Source of the DNA: Myxococcales bacterium
GTDB lineage: Bacteria > Myxococcota_A > UBA9160 > SMWR01
Assembly (NCBI GenBank): GCA_022561775.1
Contig: JADFQO010000017.1
Span: forward strand, 1 to 59,119
Direction: 5' to 3'
DNA length: 59,119 bases
Below, piece by piece: positions 51,358 through 59,119 of the stretch. The notes beneath the pieces were generated by a model. It made no database searches, was not told the DNA's origin, and was given only the letters and a program-made list of their open reading frames with translations. Made by a program: the position numbers and the translations under genes. Position 1 is the first letter of the stretch; every line of letters begins with the position of its first letter.

Positions 51358-52827
51358 ATGGCAGAAAACAATGGGAAAAAACCGTCCGGACCGGGCGCCC
51401 GAACCCGCGGGGCTTCTAAAAAGCTCTGGGGAGGGCGATTCGAAGGTCAAACCAACGCCAGCGTGGAGCGCTTCACGGCCTCGATCCACTTCGATCGGGC
51501 GCTCGCTCGCTTCGATCTGAGAGGTTCGACCGCGCACACCCGAATGCTTGCGAGCGTCGGGCTACTCTCAGCCGAAGACGAGCGCGCACTGGTCGAAGGA
51601 CTCGCGGAAATCGCCGCGCAGATCGAATCCGGCGCTTTCCCGTTCGACCCGGCCCTCGAGGACATCCACATGAACGTCGAGTCCCGATTGCGGGAGATCG
51701 TCGGCGTCGACATCGCGGGCCGACTCCACACCGGCCGAAGCCGCAACGATCAGGTCGCGACCGACCTGGCCCTCTACTTGCGCGATGCGTCGGAGGCCGC
51801 TGAGCGAGGCATCCTGGAACTCCGGGGCATACTGATCGAACGAGCCGCCGAGCACCTCGACACGGTGCTGCCCGGCTACACCCATCTGCAGCGCGCGCAG
51901 CCAGTGCGGCTCGCCCACCACTGGCTCGCGTTCGTGGAGATGTTCGGCCGAGACGCGAGTCGACAGCAAAGCCTGCGATCGCGCTTGTCGGACTGCCCGC
52001 TCGGTTCGGGTGCGCTCGCGGGATCCACACTTCCGCTCGACCGACAGCACACCGCGGCGGCGCTCGGTTTTGACGCACCCGCGGCAAACAGCATGGACGC
52101 GGTCGCCTCGCGCGACGGCGCACTGGAGTTCCTGGCGGCCGCCGCGATCTGCATGATCCAGCTGTCCCGGCTCGCGGAGGAACTCGTGCTCTGGTCAACC
52201 GCGGAATTCGGCTTCGTCGAGCTTGCCGACAGCTACGCGACCGGCTCGAGCTTGATGCCGCAGAAGAAGAACCCCGATGTTCCAGAGCTCGTTCGCGCCA
52301 AATCCGGTCGCGCGATCGGAAACCTCGTCGCACTGCTCACCGTCATGAAGGGCTTGCCGCTCACCTACAACCGTGACATGCAGGAGGACAAGGAGCCGAT
52401 CTTCGACTCCGCGGGAACGCTTCGCGACTCGCTCGAAGTCATGGGGGGAGCGATCCAGACGTTGCGCGTCGACACGGAGCGGATGGCGGCGGCGGCGGAT
52501 GACGCGATGCTCCTGGCGACGGACCTCGCGGAGGCGCTCGTGGTCGCCGGGGTGCCGTTCCGAGAAGCCCACGGGGCCGTCGGGCGAATCGTGGGGCACT
52601 GCATCGACAAGGAACTCGACCTGCGCTCGCTCAGCCGCGAGGATCTGCAGGCCTTTCACACCGCGTTCTCTGCGCCGGCCGCGGAAATCGCCAGCCTGGA
52701 GAGCGCGCTCGAAGGTCGAAACCTGATCGGCGGCACCGCGCGCGGCACGGTGGAAGAGGCACTCTCGAAAGCCAGAGAAGACAACACGCGGCGCCTCGGC
52801 GAGCTGTCCGATGGAGAAAATCGATGA
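51358..52827 (+). CDS. argH: Argininosuccinate lyase
   Basis: 489 residues, slightly longer than usual owing to a basic 18-residue start (MAENNGKKPSGPGARTRG). LWGGRFEGQTNASVERFTAS, DIHMNVESRLREIVG, GRSRNDQVATDLALYLRD, PGYTHLQRAQPV and the fumarase/aspartase signature GSSLMPQKKNPDVPELVRAK are present with the catalytic Ser. Releases fumarate to give arginine. First gene of the argH-lptM-lysA-dapF-dapA-dapB run; its stop overlaps the next ATG (ATGA). Confidence 0.96.
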   Translation: MAENNGKKPSGPGARTRGASKKLWGGRFEGQTNASVERFTASIHFDRALARFDLRGSTAHTRMLASVGLLSAEDERALVEGLAEIAAQIESGAFPFDPALEDIHMNVESRLREIVGVDIAGRLHTGRSRNDQVATDLALYLRDASEAAERGILELRGILIERAAEHLDTVLPGYTHLQRAQPVRLAHHWLAFVEMFGRDASRQQSLRSRLSDCPLGSGALAGSTLPLDRQHTAAALGFDAPAANSMDAVASRDGALEFLAAAAICMIQLSRLAEELVLWSTAEFGFVELADSYATGSSLMPQKKNPDVPELVRAKSGRAIGNLVALLTVMKGLPLTYNRDMQEDKEPIFDSAGTLRDSLEVMGGAIQTLRVDTERMAAAADDAMLLATDLAEALVVAGVPFREAHGAVGRIVGHCIDKELDLRSLSREDLQAFHTAFSAPAAEIASLESALEGRNLIGGTARGTVEEALSKAREDNTRRLGELSDGENR

Positions 52828-53003
52828 CACGCCGACTTCTGGCTATCGCGGCGCTCTTCGGAGTGCTAGCGGTTGCGTGCGGCAAGGTCGGCCCGCCTGT
52901 CCGGGTACGCGCTGAACCGACCGCTGCCGGAAGCTCGGAAACCACTGAAGAAAGGGGCGCTCTCGCCGTAGAAGAATCAGAAGAGGAGGAGAAGCAACCT
53001 TGA
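52824..53003 (+). CDS. lptM: Small LptM/YifL-like lipoprotein
   Basis: 59 residues. Signal peptide MTRRLLAIAALFGVLAVAC with the lipobox Cys at 19, directly followed by GKVGPP, matching the CGxxGPL start of LptM (YifL), the lipoprotein that assists LptD maturation in E. coli. The rest is an acidic low-complexity tail. It is bounded by four-base overlaps on both sides (ATGA with argH, TTGA with lysA). The yifL-dapF neighbourhood of enterobacteria supports the call. Confidence 0.75.
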   Translation: MTRRLLAIAALFGVLAVACGKVGPPVRVRAEPTAAGSSETTEERGALAVEESEEEEKQP

Positions 53004-54262
53004 GCGAAGCGTTTCCGAGGCGGAATGGCCGCCTCCACGCCGAGGCCCTTCCCGTCGAGCGGATCGTCGAGGCGGTGGGTACGCCCGTCTTCATCTACAG
53101 CGCGTCAGAACTCGCCGCGCGCTATGACGCACTCGACGCGGCCTTCTCCGCGGTACCCCACAGCATCTGCTACGCGATCAAGGCCAACATGAATCTGGCC
53201 GTGGTCCGCACGCTGGTTGCCCGAGGTTGCGGGGTCGATGTGACGTCTGGCGGCGAACTGTTCCGCGCGCAGCAGGCCGGCGGCGATCCGAGCCAATTCG
53301 TGTACTCCGGCGTGGGCAAGACGGACGCGGAGATCGACCAGGCCCTCGCCGCAGGAATCCGCATGTTCAACGTCGAGTCGCGCGCAGAGCTGCGCGTCAT
53401 CGACGCGAGGGCCGCCCAGCGCGGTGTCGTGGCGCCCGTGTCCTTTCGCGTCAATCCGGACGTCGACCCGCAGACCCATCCCTATATTTCGACGGGCCTG
53501 AGCAGCAGCAAGTTCGGCATTCCGATCGCGGAGGCCGTGGACGCCTACGCGGAGGCCAAGGCGCTCGAACACGTGCGGGTGGTTGGCGTCGCTTGCCATA
53601 TCGGATCGCAGATCGTGGTCCTCGATCCCATCGTCGACGCGCTGCAGCGAATTCGAGACCTCGTCATCGAGCTGCGCGAGGCCGGACACACCATCGAGTT
53701 GCTCGATGTCGGGGGCGGGCTGGGCATCACCTACGACCGGGAGCGCCCCCCCTCGGCCGCCGAGTATGGGGGCGCGATCGTCGCGACCGTGGGCGACCTC
53801 GGCTGTCACCTGATCGCCGAGCCCGGACGCTGGATTGCGGGCAACGCCGGCATATTTGTCGCGCGCGTGCTCTACAGCAAACACAACGGCGACACACACT
53901 TCGCGGTGATCGACGGCGCGATGACCGACCTGATCCGGCCCACCCTTTATCAGGCCTACCAGAGGATCGAGCCCGTGGGACCGCCACGCGCGGGCACCCG
54001 GGTCGTCGACGTGGTGGGCCCGGTCTGCGAGTCCGCCGACTTCCTCGCCCAGCAGCGCGAACTGCCGATCCTGGAACGCGACGATCTGCTCGCCGTCCAC
54101 TCGGCGGGCGCCTACGGGTTTGCGATGTCGTCGAACTACAACGGCCGCTGCCGAGCCGCGGAGGTCCTGGTCAAAGGGGATCGCTACGAGGTCGTGCGAA
54201 CGCGCGATCGCTTCGAAGACCTGATCCGTGGCGAATCGATTCCCGAGGATCTGATCCGATGA
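53000..54262 (+). CDS. lysA: Diaminopimelate decarboxylase
   Basis: 420 residues. PLP enzyme making L-lysine from meso-DAP. FIYSASELAARYDAL, YAIKANMNLAVV (PLP lysine in 'AxKAN'), VGVACHIGSQIV, ELLDVGGGLGI, ISTGLSSSKFGI and the late GPVCESADFLA (Cys-Glu across the dimer) are all present. The TTG start overlaps the lptM stop (TTGA), and the next best start is far inside the domain. Stop overlaps dapF (ATGA). Confidence 0.96.
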   Translation: MSEAFPRRNGRLHAEALPVERIVEAVGTPVFIYSASELAARYDALDAAFSAVPHSICYAIKANMNLAVVRTLVARGCGVDVTSGGELFRAQQAGGDPSQFVYSGVGKTDAEIDQALAAGIRMFNVESRAELRVIDARAAQRGVVAPVSFRVNPDVDPQTHPYISTGLSSSKFGIPIAEAVDAYAEAKALEHVRVVGVACHIGSQIVVLDPIVDALQRIRDLVIELREAGHTIELLDVGGGLGITYDRERPPSAAEYGGAIVATVGDLGCHLIAEPGRWIAGNAGIFVARVLYSKHNGDTHFAVIDGAMTDLIRPTLYQAYQRIEPVGPPRAGTRVVDVVGPVCESADFLAQQRELPILERDDLLAVHSAGAYGFAMSSNYNGRCRAAEVLVKGDRYEVVRTRDRFEDLIRGESIPEDLIR

Positions 54263-55107
54263 GTCGGACGCTGCGCTTTACGAAGATGCACGGCGCCGGC
54301 AACGACTACGTGGTGCTCGACGGAATCCGGCAAGAGCTGCCGTCGATCCCGCCGCTGGCCGCCCGGCTCTGCGATCGCCATTTTGGCATCGGTGCCGATC
54401 AGCTGCTGGTCGCGCGCCCCTCGCGCGCCGCGGACTTCCGAATGGAGATCTACAATGCCGACGGCAGCCAGGTGGAGATGTGCGGCAACGGGCTCCGCGC
54501 CTTCTACAAATTTCTGAGAGACCACGGTCATACGGATGCCGACGAGATCAGCGTCGAAACCCTCGGCGGCGTGGTGCACCCGGGCTGGGCGGGGCCCGAC
54601 CGCGTGCGGGTCGAGATGGGGCAGCCGGTACTCGCGCCTGCCAAGATTCCGACCACGCTTGGAACCGGCGACGGGCCGATCCTCGACGTTCCGCTGGAAA
54701 TCGACGGAGAGACGCTGCGGGTGTCCAGCGTCTCGATGGGCAACCCGCACGCCGTGGTGTTCGTCGAAGACCCAGACCGCGCGGACGTGGGGCGCTTGGG
54801 CCCCCTGATCGAGCACCACAGCGCGTTTCCGAATCGGGCCAATGTCGCGTTCGTCACGCCGCTCGGACGCGACCGAATTCGCCAGCGAACCTGGGAGCGC
54901 GGAGTCGGCGAAACCCTCGCCTGCGGAAGCGGTGCCTGCGCGGCCGCCGTGGTGGCGATGCTCCGAGGGGTCGTGGACGAAGAGGTCCGCGTCGAATTGC
55001 GCGGTGGCGAACTCGAAATCAGCTGGAAGGGTGGCGACGCGCCGGTCATCATGACGGGACCCGCCGCCGAAGTCTTCACGGGTGAATTCCCGATCCCGGA
55101 GGAGTAG
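54259..55107 (+). CDS. dapF: Diaminopimelate epimerase
   Basis: 282 residues. Converts LL-DAP to meso-DAP for lysine and peptidoglycan. KMHGAGNDYVVLDG at the start, MCGNGLRAF with the first catalytic Cys, MGNPHAVVFVED in the middle, and ERGVGETLACGSGACAAAVV with the second catalytic Cys. Full length. Followed by dapA after two bases. Confidence 0.96.
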   Translation: MSRTLRFTKMHGAGNDYVVLDGIRQELPSIPPLAARLCDRHFGIGADQLLVARPSRAADFRMEIYNADGSQVEMCGNGLRAFYKFLRDHGHTDADEISVETLGGVVHPGWAGPDRVRVEMGQPVLAPAKIPTTLGTGDGPILDVPLEIDGETLRVSSVSMGNPHAVVFVEDPDRADVGRLGPLIEHHSAFPNRANVAFVTPLGRDRIRQRTWERGVGETLACGSGACAAAVVAMLRGVVDEEVRVELRGGELEISWKGGDAPVIMTGPAAEVFTGEFPIPEE

Positions 55108-55109
55108 CG

Positions 55110-55985
55110 ATGTTCGAAGGACTTTCGACCGCGCTGATCACGCCCTTTCGAGACGACGCAGTCGACGAACCCGCACTGCGCGAACTCGTCGAGCGCCAGA
55201 TCGCGGCCGGCGTCGATCAGCTGGTCCCCTGCGGATCGACCGGAGAATCCGCCACGCTCTCCCACATCGAACACGGCACGGTCATCGAGATCGTGGTCTC
55301 AGCCAGCCGCGGTCGCATCCGGGTGCTCGCCGGAACGGGTTCGAACAACACCCGCGAAGCGATCGAGTTGACACAGCACGCCAAGGCCGTAGGCGCCGAT
55401 GGCGCTCTGCTGATTTCGCCCTACTACAATAAACCCACCCAGGAGGGTATCTACGAGCACTACCGCGCGATTGCCGAGCAGACGAAGTTTCCGCTGGTCA
55501 CCTACAACATCCCCGGCCGTACCGGATCGAATATCGCCCCGTCAACGCTGGCGCGGTTGGCGGATGTACCACACATCGTCGCCGTCAAGGAAGCCTGCGG
55601 TGACGTCGGCCAGATTGCCGAAGTGGTGGCCCGCTGCCACGAGGATTTCGCGGTTCTCTCGGGAGACGATGCGCTGAATCTTCCCATCATGGCCGTCGGT
55701 GGGAAGGGGGCGATCTCGACTGCCTCCAACGTCGCACCGGAAGCCGTCGGCGAACTCGTGCGGGCCTGTCGGGACAACGACCTGGCGCGCGCGCGGAAAC
55801 TCCACTTTCAGCTGCTGCCCCTCTTCGATGCACTCTTCTTCGAAACCAACCCGATTCCGGTGAAATGCGCGCTGGAGTTGATGGGGCTGATCGAAAGCGC
55901 AGAAGTGAGACCGCCGCTCACGCCGATCACCGAAGCCAACCGCGAACGCCTGCAGGTCGTGCTCAAGGAATTGGGAACCCTCTGA
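55110..55985 (+). CDS. dapA: 4-hydroxy-tetrahydrodipicolinate synthase
   Basis: 291 residues. Condenses pyruvate with aspartate semialdehyde. GLSTALITPFRDDAVDEPAL, PCGSTGESATLSHIEH, YNIPGRTGSNIAPSTLARLA (Tyr relay) and VAVKEACGDVGQI with the Schiff-base lysine are typical. Full length. Its TGA shares its last base with the dapB ATG (TGATG). Confidence 0.96.
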   Translation: MFEGLSTALITPFRDDAVDEPALRELVERQIAAGVDQLVPCGSTGESATLSHIEHGTVIEIVVSASRGRIRVLAGTGSNNTREAIELTQHAKAVGADGALLISPYYNKPTQEGIYEHYRAIAEQTKFPLVTYNIPGRTGSNIAPSTLARLADVPHIVAVKEACGDVGQIAEVVARCHEDFAVLSGDDALNLPIMAVGGKGAISTASNVAPEAVGELVRACRDNDLARARKLHFQLLPLFDALFFETNPIPVKCALELMGLIESAEVRPPLTPITEANRERLQVVLKELGTL

Positions 55986-56439
55986 TGCCCAAGGTACTGG
56001 TGGTCGGTGCGATGGGGCGCATGGGCCAACGCGTGCGCGCCGCGATCTCCGAAGCGCCGCGGCTCACACTCGGCGCCGCGCTCGAAGCGCCCGGCCACCC
56101 GAGCGTCGGAAGCTCGATCGCCGACGCCATCGAAATCTCCGACGATCCGAAGGCCGCGCTTTCCGGATGCGAGGTCGCGATCGATTTCACCACCCCCGCG
56201 GCGACGCTCCAAGTGATGGGTGCCGCGGCCGCAGCAGGAGTCGCCTACGTGTGTGGCACGACCGGATTTTCCGACGCCGAACGCGCGGAGATCGGAGACT
56301 TCGCCGCGCGGATCCCGATCGTTCACGCGCCCAACTTTTCGCTTTCGGTCAATATCCTCACCTGGCTCACCCGAGAGGCGGCACGAAGACTCGGCAGCGG
56401 CTACGACGCAGAGCTCGTCGAAATCCACCACTCCGAGAA
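55985..56439 (+). CDS. dapB: 4-hydroxy-tetrahydrodipicolinate reductase, N-terminal fragment (cut by join)
   Basis: About 151 of the usual ~265 residues. The dinucleotide fold (VLVVGAMGRMGQRVRAAI), CEVAIDFTTPAATL, VCGTTGFSDAERAEI, HAPNFSLSVNILTWLTREAA and the catalytic ELVEIHH are present. After HHSEK the family would continue with a DAPSGTA substrate motif, but the sequence changes to unrelated DNA at about 56440. The frame then runs on only as Arg-rich nonsense. The break coincides with the end of the GC-rich bacterial segment. Confidence 0.9.
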
Positions 56440-56650
56440 ACGGAGGTGTCGAAGATCATCGACTGGGGATCCGAACTCGGGCAGTCGCCGCTTCGACAAG
56501 TCATTGCGCGGCGCGGCGATACCGTGAAGACAAGAAAGGTGGAGTGGGCCTGGCCTGGGCACATTCCGCGCGGGAAGATCACGGTGATCGATGGTGACCC
56601 CGGACTCGGGAAATCGGTCATTACTACTGACCTCGCCGCTCGAATATTGC
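56440..56650 (+). pseudogene. Fragment of a RepA-like AAA ATPase (chimeric scrap)
   Basis: In one plus-strand frame this ~210-nt piece reads KIIDWGSELGQSPLRQV ... VEWAWPGHIPRGKITVIDGD, then a Walker A, GDPGLGKS (56593-56616), then TDLAARI. The 'W.wPGrIPrGKltvi.GdPGlGKS' motif is characteristic of RepA-like AAA ATPases of mobile elements. It has no start, no end, and is bounded by dapB on the left and antisense integrase on the right. It shares ACCTCGCCGCT-like microhomology with the integrase at the right edge. Confidence 0.65.
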
Positions 56651-57333
56651 TCTCGAACAATAATCATGCCCCGCTCGAAGTCGATAGAGGTCCAGCGAAG
56701 CCCGAGCAGTTCTCCCTGCCGCATTCCGGTGAACATCGCGAGCGCGAAAAGCATTTTGAATTTTGGATCGTGCGTGACTGCTATCAGTGCTTGCTGTTGC
56801 TGAGTAGTTAGTACGTAAACATCTCGATCTTTCGCTGGAGGTTTTTTGACCGCAGTGGTTGGATTTTTTACCAGCAAGTGTAACCGGACCCCGTAGTTAA
56901 AAATGCTGCACAAGATCGTTAGCGCCTGTCGACGCACGCCGGATGGTCTTTTGTCTGTAATCATTTGTTGATCAAAATCTTGAATATCACTCGGGCTGAT
57001 ACTGGCTGTGTCCTTTCGATTTCCGAAGTACGGATTGATATACACGCGAAGAAACCTTTCGTACTCGCCGCGAGTGCTTTTCTTGCAAGTATTTTTTCGT
57101 TCGTCGCGCCAACGTTCCACTAGTGCCTCGAAACTAATGCTGTCTCCAACCTCGCCCCTACTCAGTTTGTCACGATGGTTCTGAGCGGCATCTCGTGATG
57201 CCTTTTTTGTTGGCCTTGTGAAGTTTAACTCCCGTAATTTCGCGCCCTCATACGGGCGCCACCGTAGTCTGTGGCACCAATTGCCCCTTTTGTTCTTACC
57301 TTTGCAGGTTATGTAGTCGCCTGATATCGCCAT
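56640..57333 (-). CDS. Tyrosine recombinase (phage-type integrase), C terminus lost at join
   Basis: About 230 residues remain. A short basic N-terminal (Arm-type) region with a CKGKNKRGNWCHRLRW start is followed by the core-binding SAM-like domain (FEALVERWRDERKNTCKKST, YINPYFGNRKDTASISPSDI). The catalytic domain begins with MFTGMRQGELLGLRWTSIDF, which holds the first catalytic Arg. The remaining catalytic residues (Lys, HxxR, His, Tyr) are missing: after REQYS the frame continues as antisense of the RepA-like scrap. Start ATG at 57333; 168 nt separate it from the terminase gene. Confidence 0.85.
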
Positions 57334-57501
57334 CGTTTCGAACTCCTATGGAACTGTCCTTGGGCTAAACTATATTCTCCTACGACTTCATGTAAATACT
57401 GCCATATCACATATAACTAGTTGAATAATGAAGTATTTTGTGGAACTTCATGCAACTTTTGCGCGTTATCGATCACCGAAATAATTCGAGTTGCTCGTTC
57501 G
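57334..57501 (-). promoter_or_regulatory. AT-rich intergenic region upstream of the integrase
   Basis: 168 nt between the terminase stop and the integrase ATG. It contains two direct copies of ACTTCATG (57385-57392 and 57445-57452, 60 nt apart) with an inverted ATGAAGT at 57428-57434, and a TATAGT-like -10 on the minus strand near 57371. Such spaced repeats could be integrase arm-type sites or a repressor operator. No att core could be identified because the partner sequence is absent. Confidence 0.35.
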
Positions 57502-58986
57502 TTACCATCGACTCACCTCCGGCCACGTGTGATCGAAGTCATCCACCAGCCCGTAGTCAGTGGCCGCTGTGACCATGCTAGGCCCGAGAACGATCTCCCC
57601 GGAAGCAGCCCGGGTACGGTACGCGGCGATTACTGCTCCAGTCATAGCATTCGCAAGGTCGTCGTGTAAGCCACTCGGATGCGTTATCACATCCTTGCCG
57701 CCGATGCGTGTACGCCGCTCTAGCAGCATCAGCTCTCGACGCAATACGGGGTTGTCCGGTGCTTCAATTTTGCCGGTGCTGAACAATGGAATAGCTTGCA
57801 GATAAATATCGCTTGCGGATTCCTCTGAGCGTTGATAGCTGATGCCTTGTTTGGTGAACAGTTCGACGGTTAATTCAGCACCGTAAAAATCACCGATTAC
57901 GGAATTGACTCCGTATTGCATTAGCAACGCTGCCATTTCCTGCACCACCCCCTCCGGGCTAAAGGGTGGCACCCACCTTCGGACTAGGCTGACTGTTACT
58001 ATGTCGCTACCCGGCTCGACGTGGGATATAGAAAGTGCTGCGCTATCAGATCGACCTCCCGACATATCTGTAAATGCCCGGTAGGAGCGCGGATGTACTG
58101 ACCGAGGAAGGTCGAGGTTAGGCAATATCAGTACAGCTTCGATCCAGTCTGGATCCAGCGCAGCTGCGATGTCTGTCCTGAATTGGGCTAAGTATTCTGA
58201 GCGGAATGATGCTGGATCTCGTTTTTCCTCTCGAGCGAGAAACTTCCGATCAATCGTCGGGTTCATCACCTCAGTCGAGGCCTGTAACACTAGGACATCG
58301 TCGCTCGGTTGCCCGTAGTGGTCCCGGTGAGTTTCATACAACGCGCCTCGACGCGCGTATGGACTGCTTAGACAGATTAATTTGGCGGTAGGAATAGTGC
58401 TCATCGCTGGGCGAATTGCGTTTAGTACTTCGCTGTCCGGGTTGGCTGATTCATCGCTCCGCCAAAACGCAATCTCATCACAGACCGCAGCAACAACCGT
58501 GTACCCGCGAACTGAGCGGAGCGAACAACTGCTGACCATTATGTGGATGCCGTTATTGAGCTCAATAGACTCAACTGTTCGACGTATTACCATTGGGGAC
58601 AATATTGAACTACTATCGAAATAGGCTTCGATGTAACGCAAGATAATCTTCGCTTGCTTTCTATCAGTCGCAATTACCATCACATGACCGATTTCTCCCG
58701 GCGACAGATAATCTCGATAATCAAAAAAGACGGCAAGATACACGGCAATCAGCGCGACGATTTTGGATTTTCCACCACGCCTCCCAATCACTAACCAGAT
58801 TTCGGCGGGCGACATTCCCGGTTTGTAATTAAATCCAGACAGTTTTCGAAAAGTGCGCCGTTGTTTACGATTTATCGGTAAACCGAAGACAGCCGATAAA
58901 ACTACGATCCATGCCTCCCACGACTCAATTGGATCAAAATGCCTCTTGAATAATGGCCGTTTGAGCATTGTCTTAATAATGTCCAT
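57502..58986 (-). CDS. Phage terminase large subunit (ATPase-nuclease)
   Basis: 494 residues. The ATPase part has Walker A GRRGGKS (about 69-75, after IWLVI), MVIATDRKQAKIILRYIEAY, the VSSCSLRSVRGYTVVAAVCDEIAFW Walker B (DE) and LICLSSPYARRGALYE coupling motif. The RNase-H-like nuclease has RAFTDMSGGRSDSAALSI (first Asp), VIGDFYGAEL (second) and GLHDDLANAMTGAVIAA (final Asp). It packages phage DNA into proheads. Complete, with an ATG at 58986. The GC content is below that of the bacterial segment, so it does not belong to that chromosome as read here. Confidence 0.9.
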   Translation of the reverse strand: MDIIKTMLKRPLFKRHFDPIESWEAWIVVLSAVFGLPINRKQRRTFRKLSGFNYKPGMSPAEIWLVIGRRGGKSKIVALIAVYLAVFFDYRDYLSPGEIGHVMVIATDRKQAKIILRYIEAYFDSSSILSPMVIRRTVESIELNNGIHIMVSSCSLRSVRGYTVVAAVCDEIAFWRSDESANPDSEVLNAIRPAMSTIPTAKLICLSSPYARRGALYETHRDHYGQPSDDVLVLQASTEVMNPTIDRKFLAREEKRDPASFRSEYLAQFRTDIAAALDPDWIEAVLILPNLDLPRSVHPRSYRAFTDMSGGRSDSAALSISHVEPGSDIVTVSLVRRWVPPFSPEGVVQEMAALLMQYGVNSVIGDFYGAELTVELFTKQGISYQRSEESASDIYLQAIPLFSTGKIEAPDNPVLRRELMLLERRTRIGGKDVITHPSGLHDDLANAMTGAVIAAYRTRAASGEIVLGPSMVTAATDYGLVDDFDHTWPEVSRW

Positions 58987-59078
58987 TTATCAGTCAGCAG
59001 TTCATGAAATTTTGGGCTGGCGCAAAAATGTGCACTTCCACAAAAAGAAAAAGTTGATTAATCGGGCACCCGAATCCA

Positions 59079-59117
59079 TTAGCCAGACTCCTCCTCGTCA
59101 ATGTAGTCGCGAAGTGA
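59079..59117 (-). CDS. C-terminal end of an upstream phage gene (partial)
   Basis: The last 13 codons of a frame entering from beyond the window: SLRDYIDEEESG and stop. Position just before the terminase large subunit fits a small terminase subunit or HNH protein, but twelve residues cannot decide. The stop codon overlaps an ATG (TAATG) that opens a 25-residue frame of doubtful reality before the terminase start. Confidence 0.35.
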   Translation of the reverse strand, partial: SLRDYIDEEESG

Positions 59118-59119
59118 TT

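Noticed and set aside
56440-57333. Prophage integrated into dapB
   Set aside because: An integration would leave a complete integrase and an att duplication; instead both dapB and the integrase are truncated with an unrelated ATPase scrap between them.
58991-59081. 25-codon frame MDSGARLINFFF between the last partial gene and the terminase
   Set aside because: Very short, no Shine-Dalgarno, Phe/Leu-rich without a clear membrane or signal pattern; probably chance.

Overview
The window is a composite of at least three, and probably five, unrelated pieces of DNA. Positions 1 to about 2275 are AT-rich and archaeal in style: Arg is written mostly AGA/AGG, and TATA boxes sit 28-29 nt before each ATG, as in leaderless archaeal genes. 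About 2285-56440 is one continuous GC-rich bacterial chromosome segment. Two short unrelated scraps (about 2280-2378 and 56440-56650) and a phage-like piece of intermediate GC (about 56640-59119) make up the rest. Both ends of the bacterial segment stop inside conserved genes (prfA on the left, dapB on the right), so I read the flanks as chimeric joins, probably from amplification or metagenome assembly, rather than natural insertions.

The bacterial segment suggests a member of the Deltaproteobacteria in the broad sense (Myxococcota/Desulfobacterota relatives). This rests on the gene order rplU-rpmA-obg-proB-proA-nadD-rsfS-gpmI, the order argH-lptM-lysA-dapF-dapA-dapB, sigma-54 activators, HD-GYP and PilZ proteins, selA and a Na+-pump decarboxylase cluster. 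Layout: 2.4-10.2 kb (minus) prfA', rho, pgeF, rluD, a J-domain/HTH protein with a MinD-like ATPase, an HNH protein and selA; 10.6-20.1 kb (plus) RNase G, L21, L27, Obg, proline and NAD synthesis, RsfS, GpmI and ComF; 20.2-28.4 kb (minus) a PAS/REC signalling protein, the beta, biotin-carrier and gamma subunits of a Na+ pump, a glutaredoxin-thioredoxin reductase fusion, glutamate-cysteine ligase, an ITPase-like protein and an M23 peptidase; 28.5-34.2 kb an M20 peptidase, an aminotransferase, a GNAT, a secreted unknown and a double-length ThyX.

The most interesting part is 34.4-39.8 kb. A protein combining a pseudo-receiver, a pseudo-AAA+ domain and a degenerate histidine kinase is encoded beside an NtrC-type activator (GAFTDA in place of GAFTGA), then an HD-GYP response regulator and a PilZ protein. 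Exact sigma-54 promoters stand before the first and the third of these genes, and GTTC-N6-GAAC palindromes lie upstream of the third. This looks like a self-contained sigma-54/c-di-GMP circuit. After it come tatB-tatC, an accC-pccB-acyl-CoA dehydrogenase-iclR cluster, lspA, a TPR lipoprotein, PBP1, aroF, and the arginine/lysine/DAP operon.

A dispersed bipartite-hairpin repeat bounded by CTAG (about 67-70 bp; copies near 2.7, 30.1, 32.6 and 40.9 kb) recurs through the bacterial segment. Two copies supply stop codons for flanking genes, and one is read in frame inside a secreted protein. I saw no rRNA, tRNA or CRISPR array. All calls come from reading the sequence; no database search was run.
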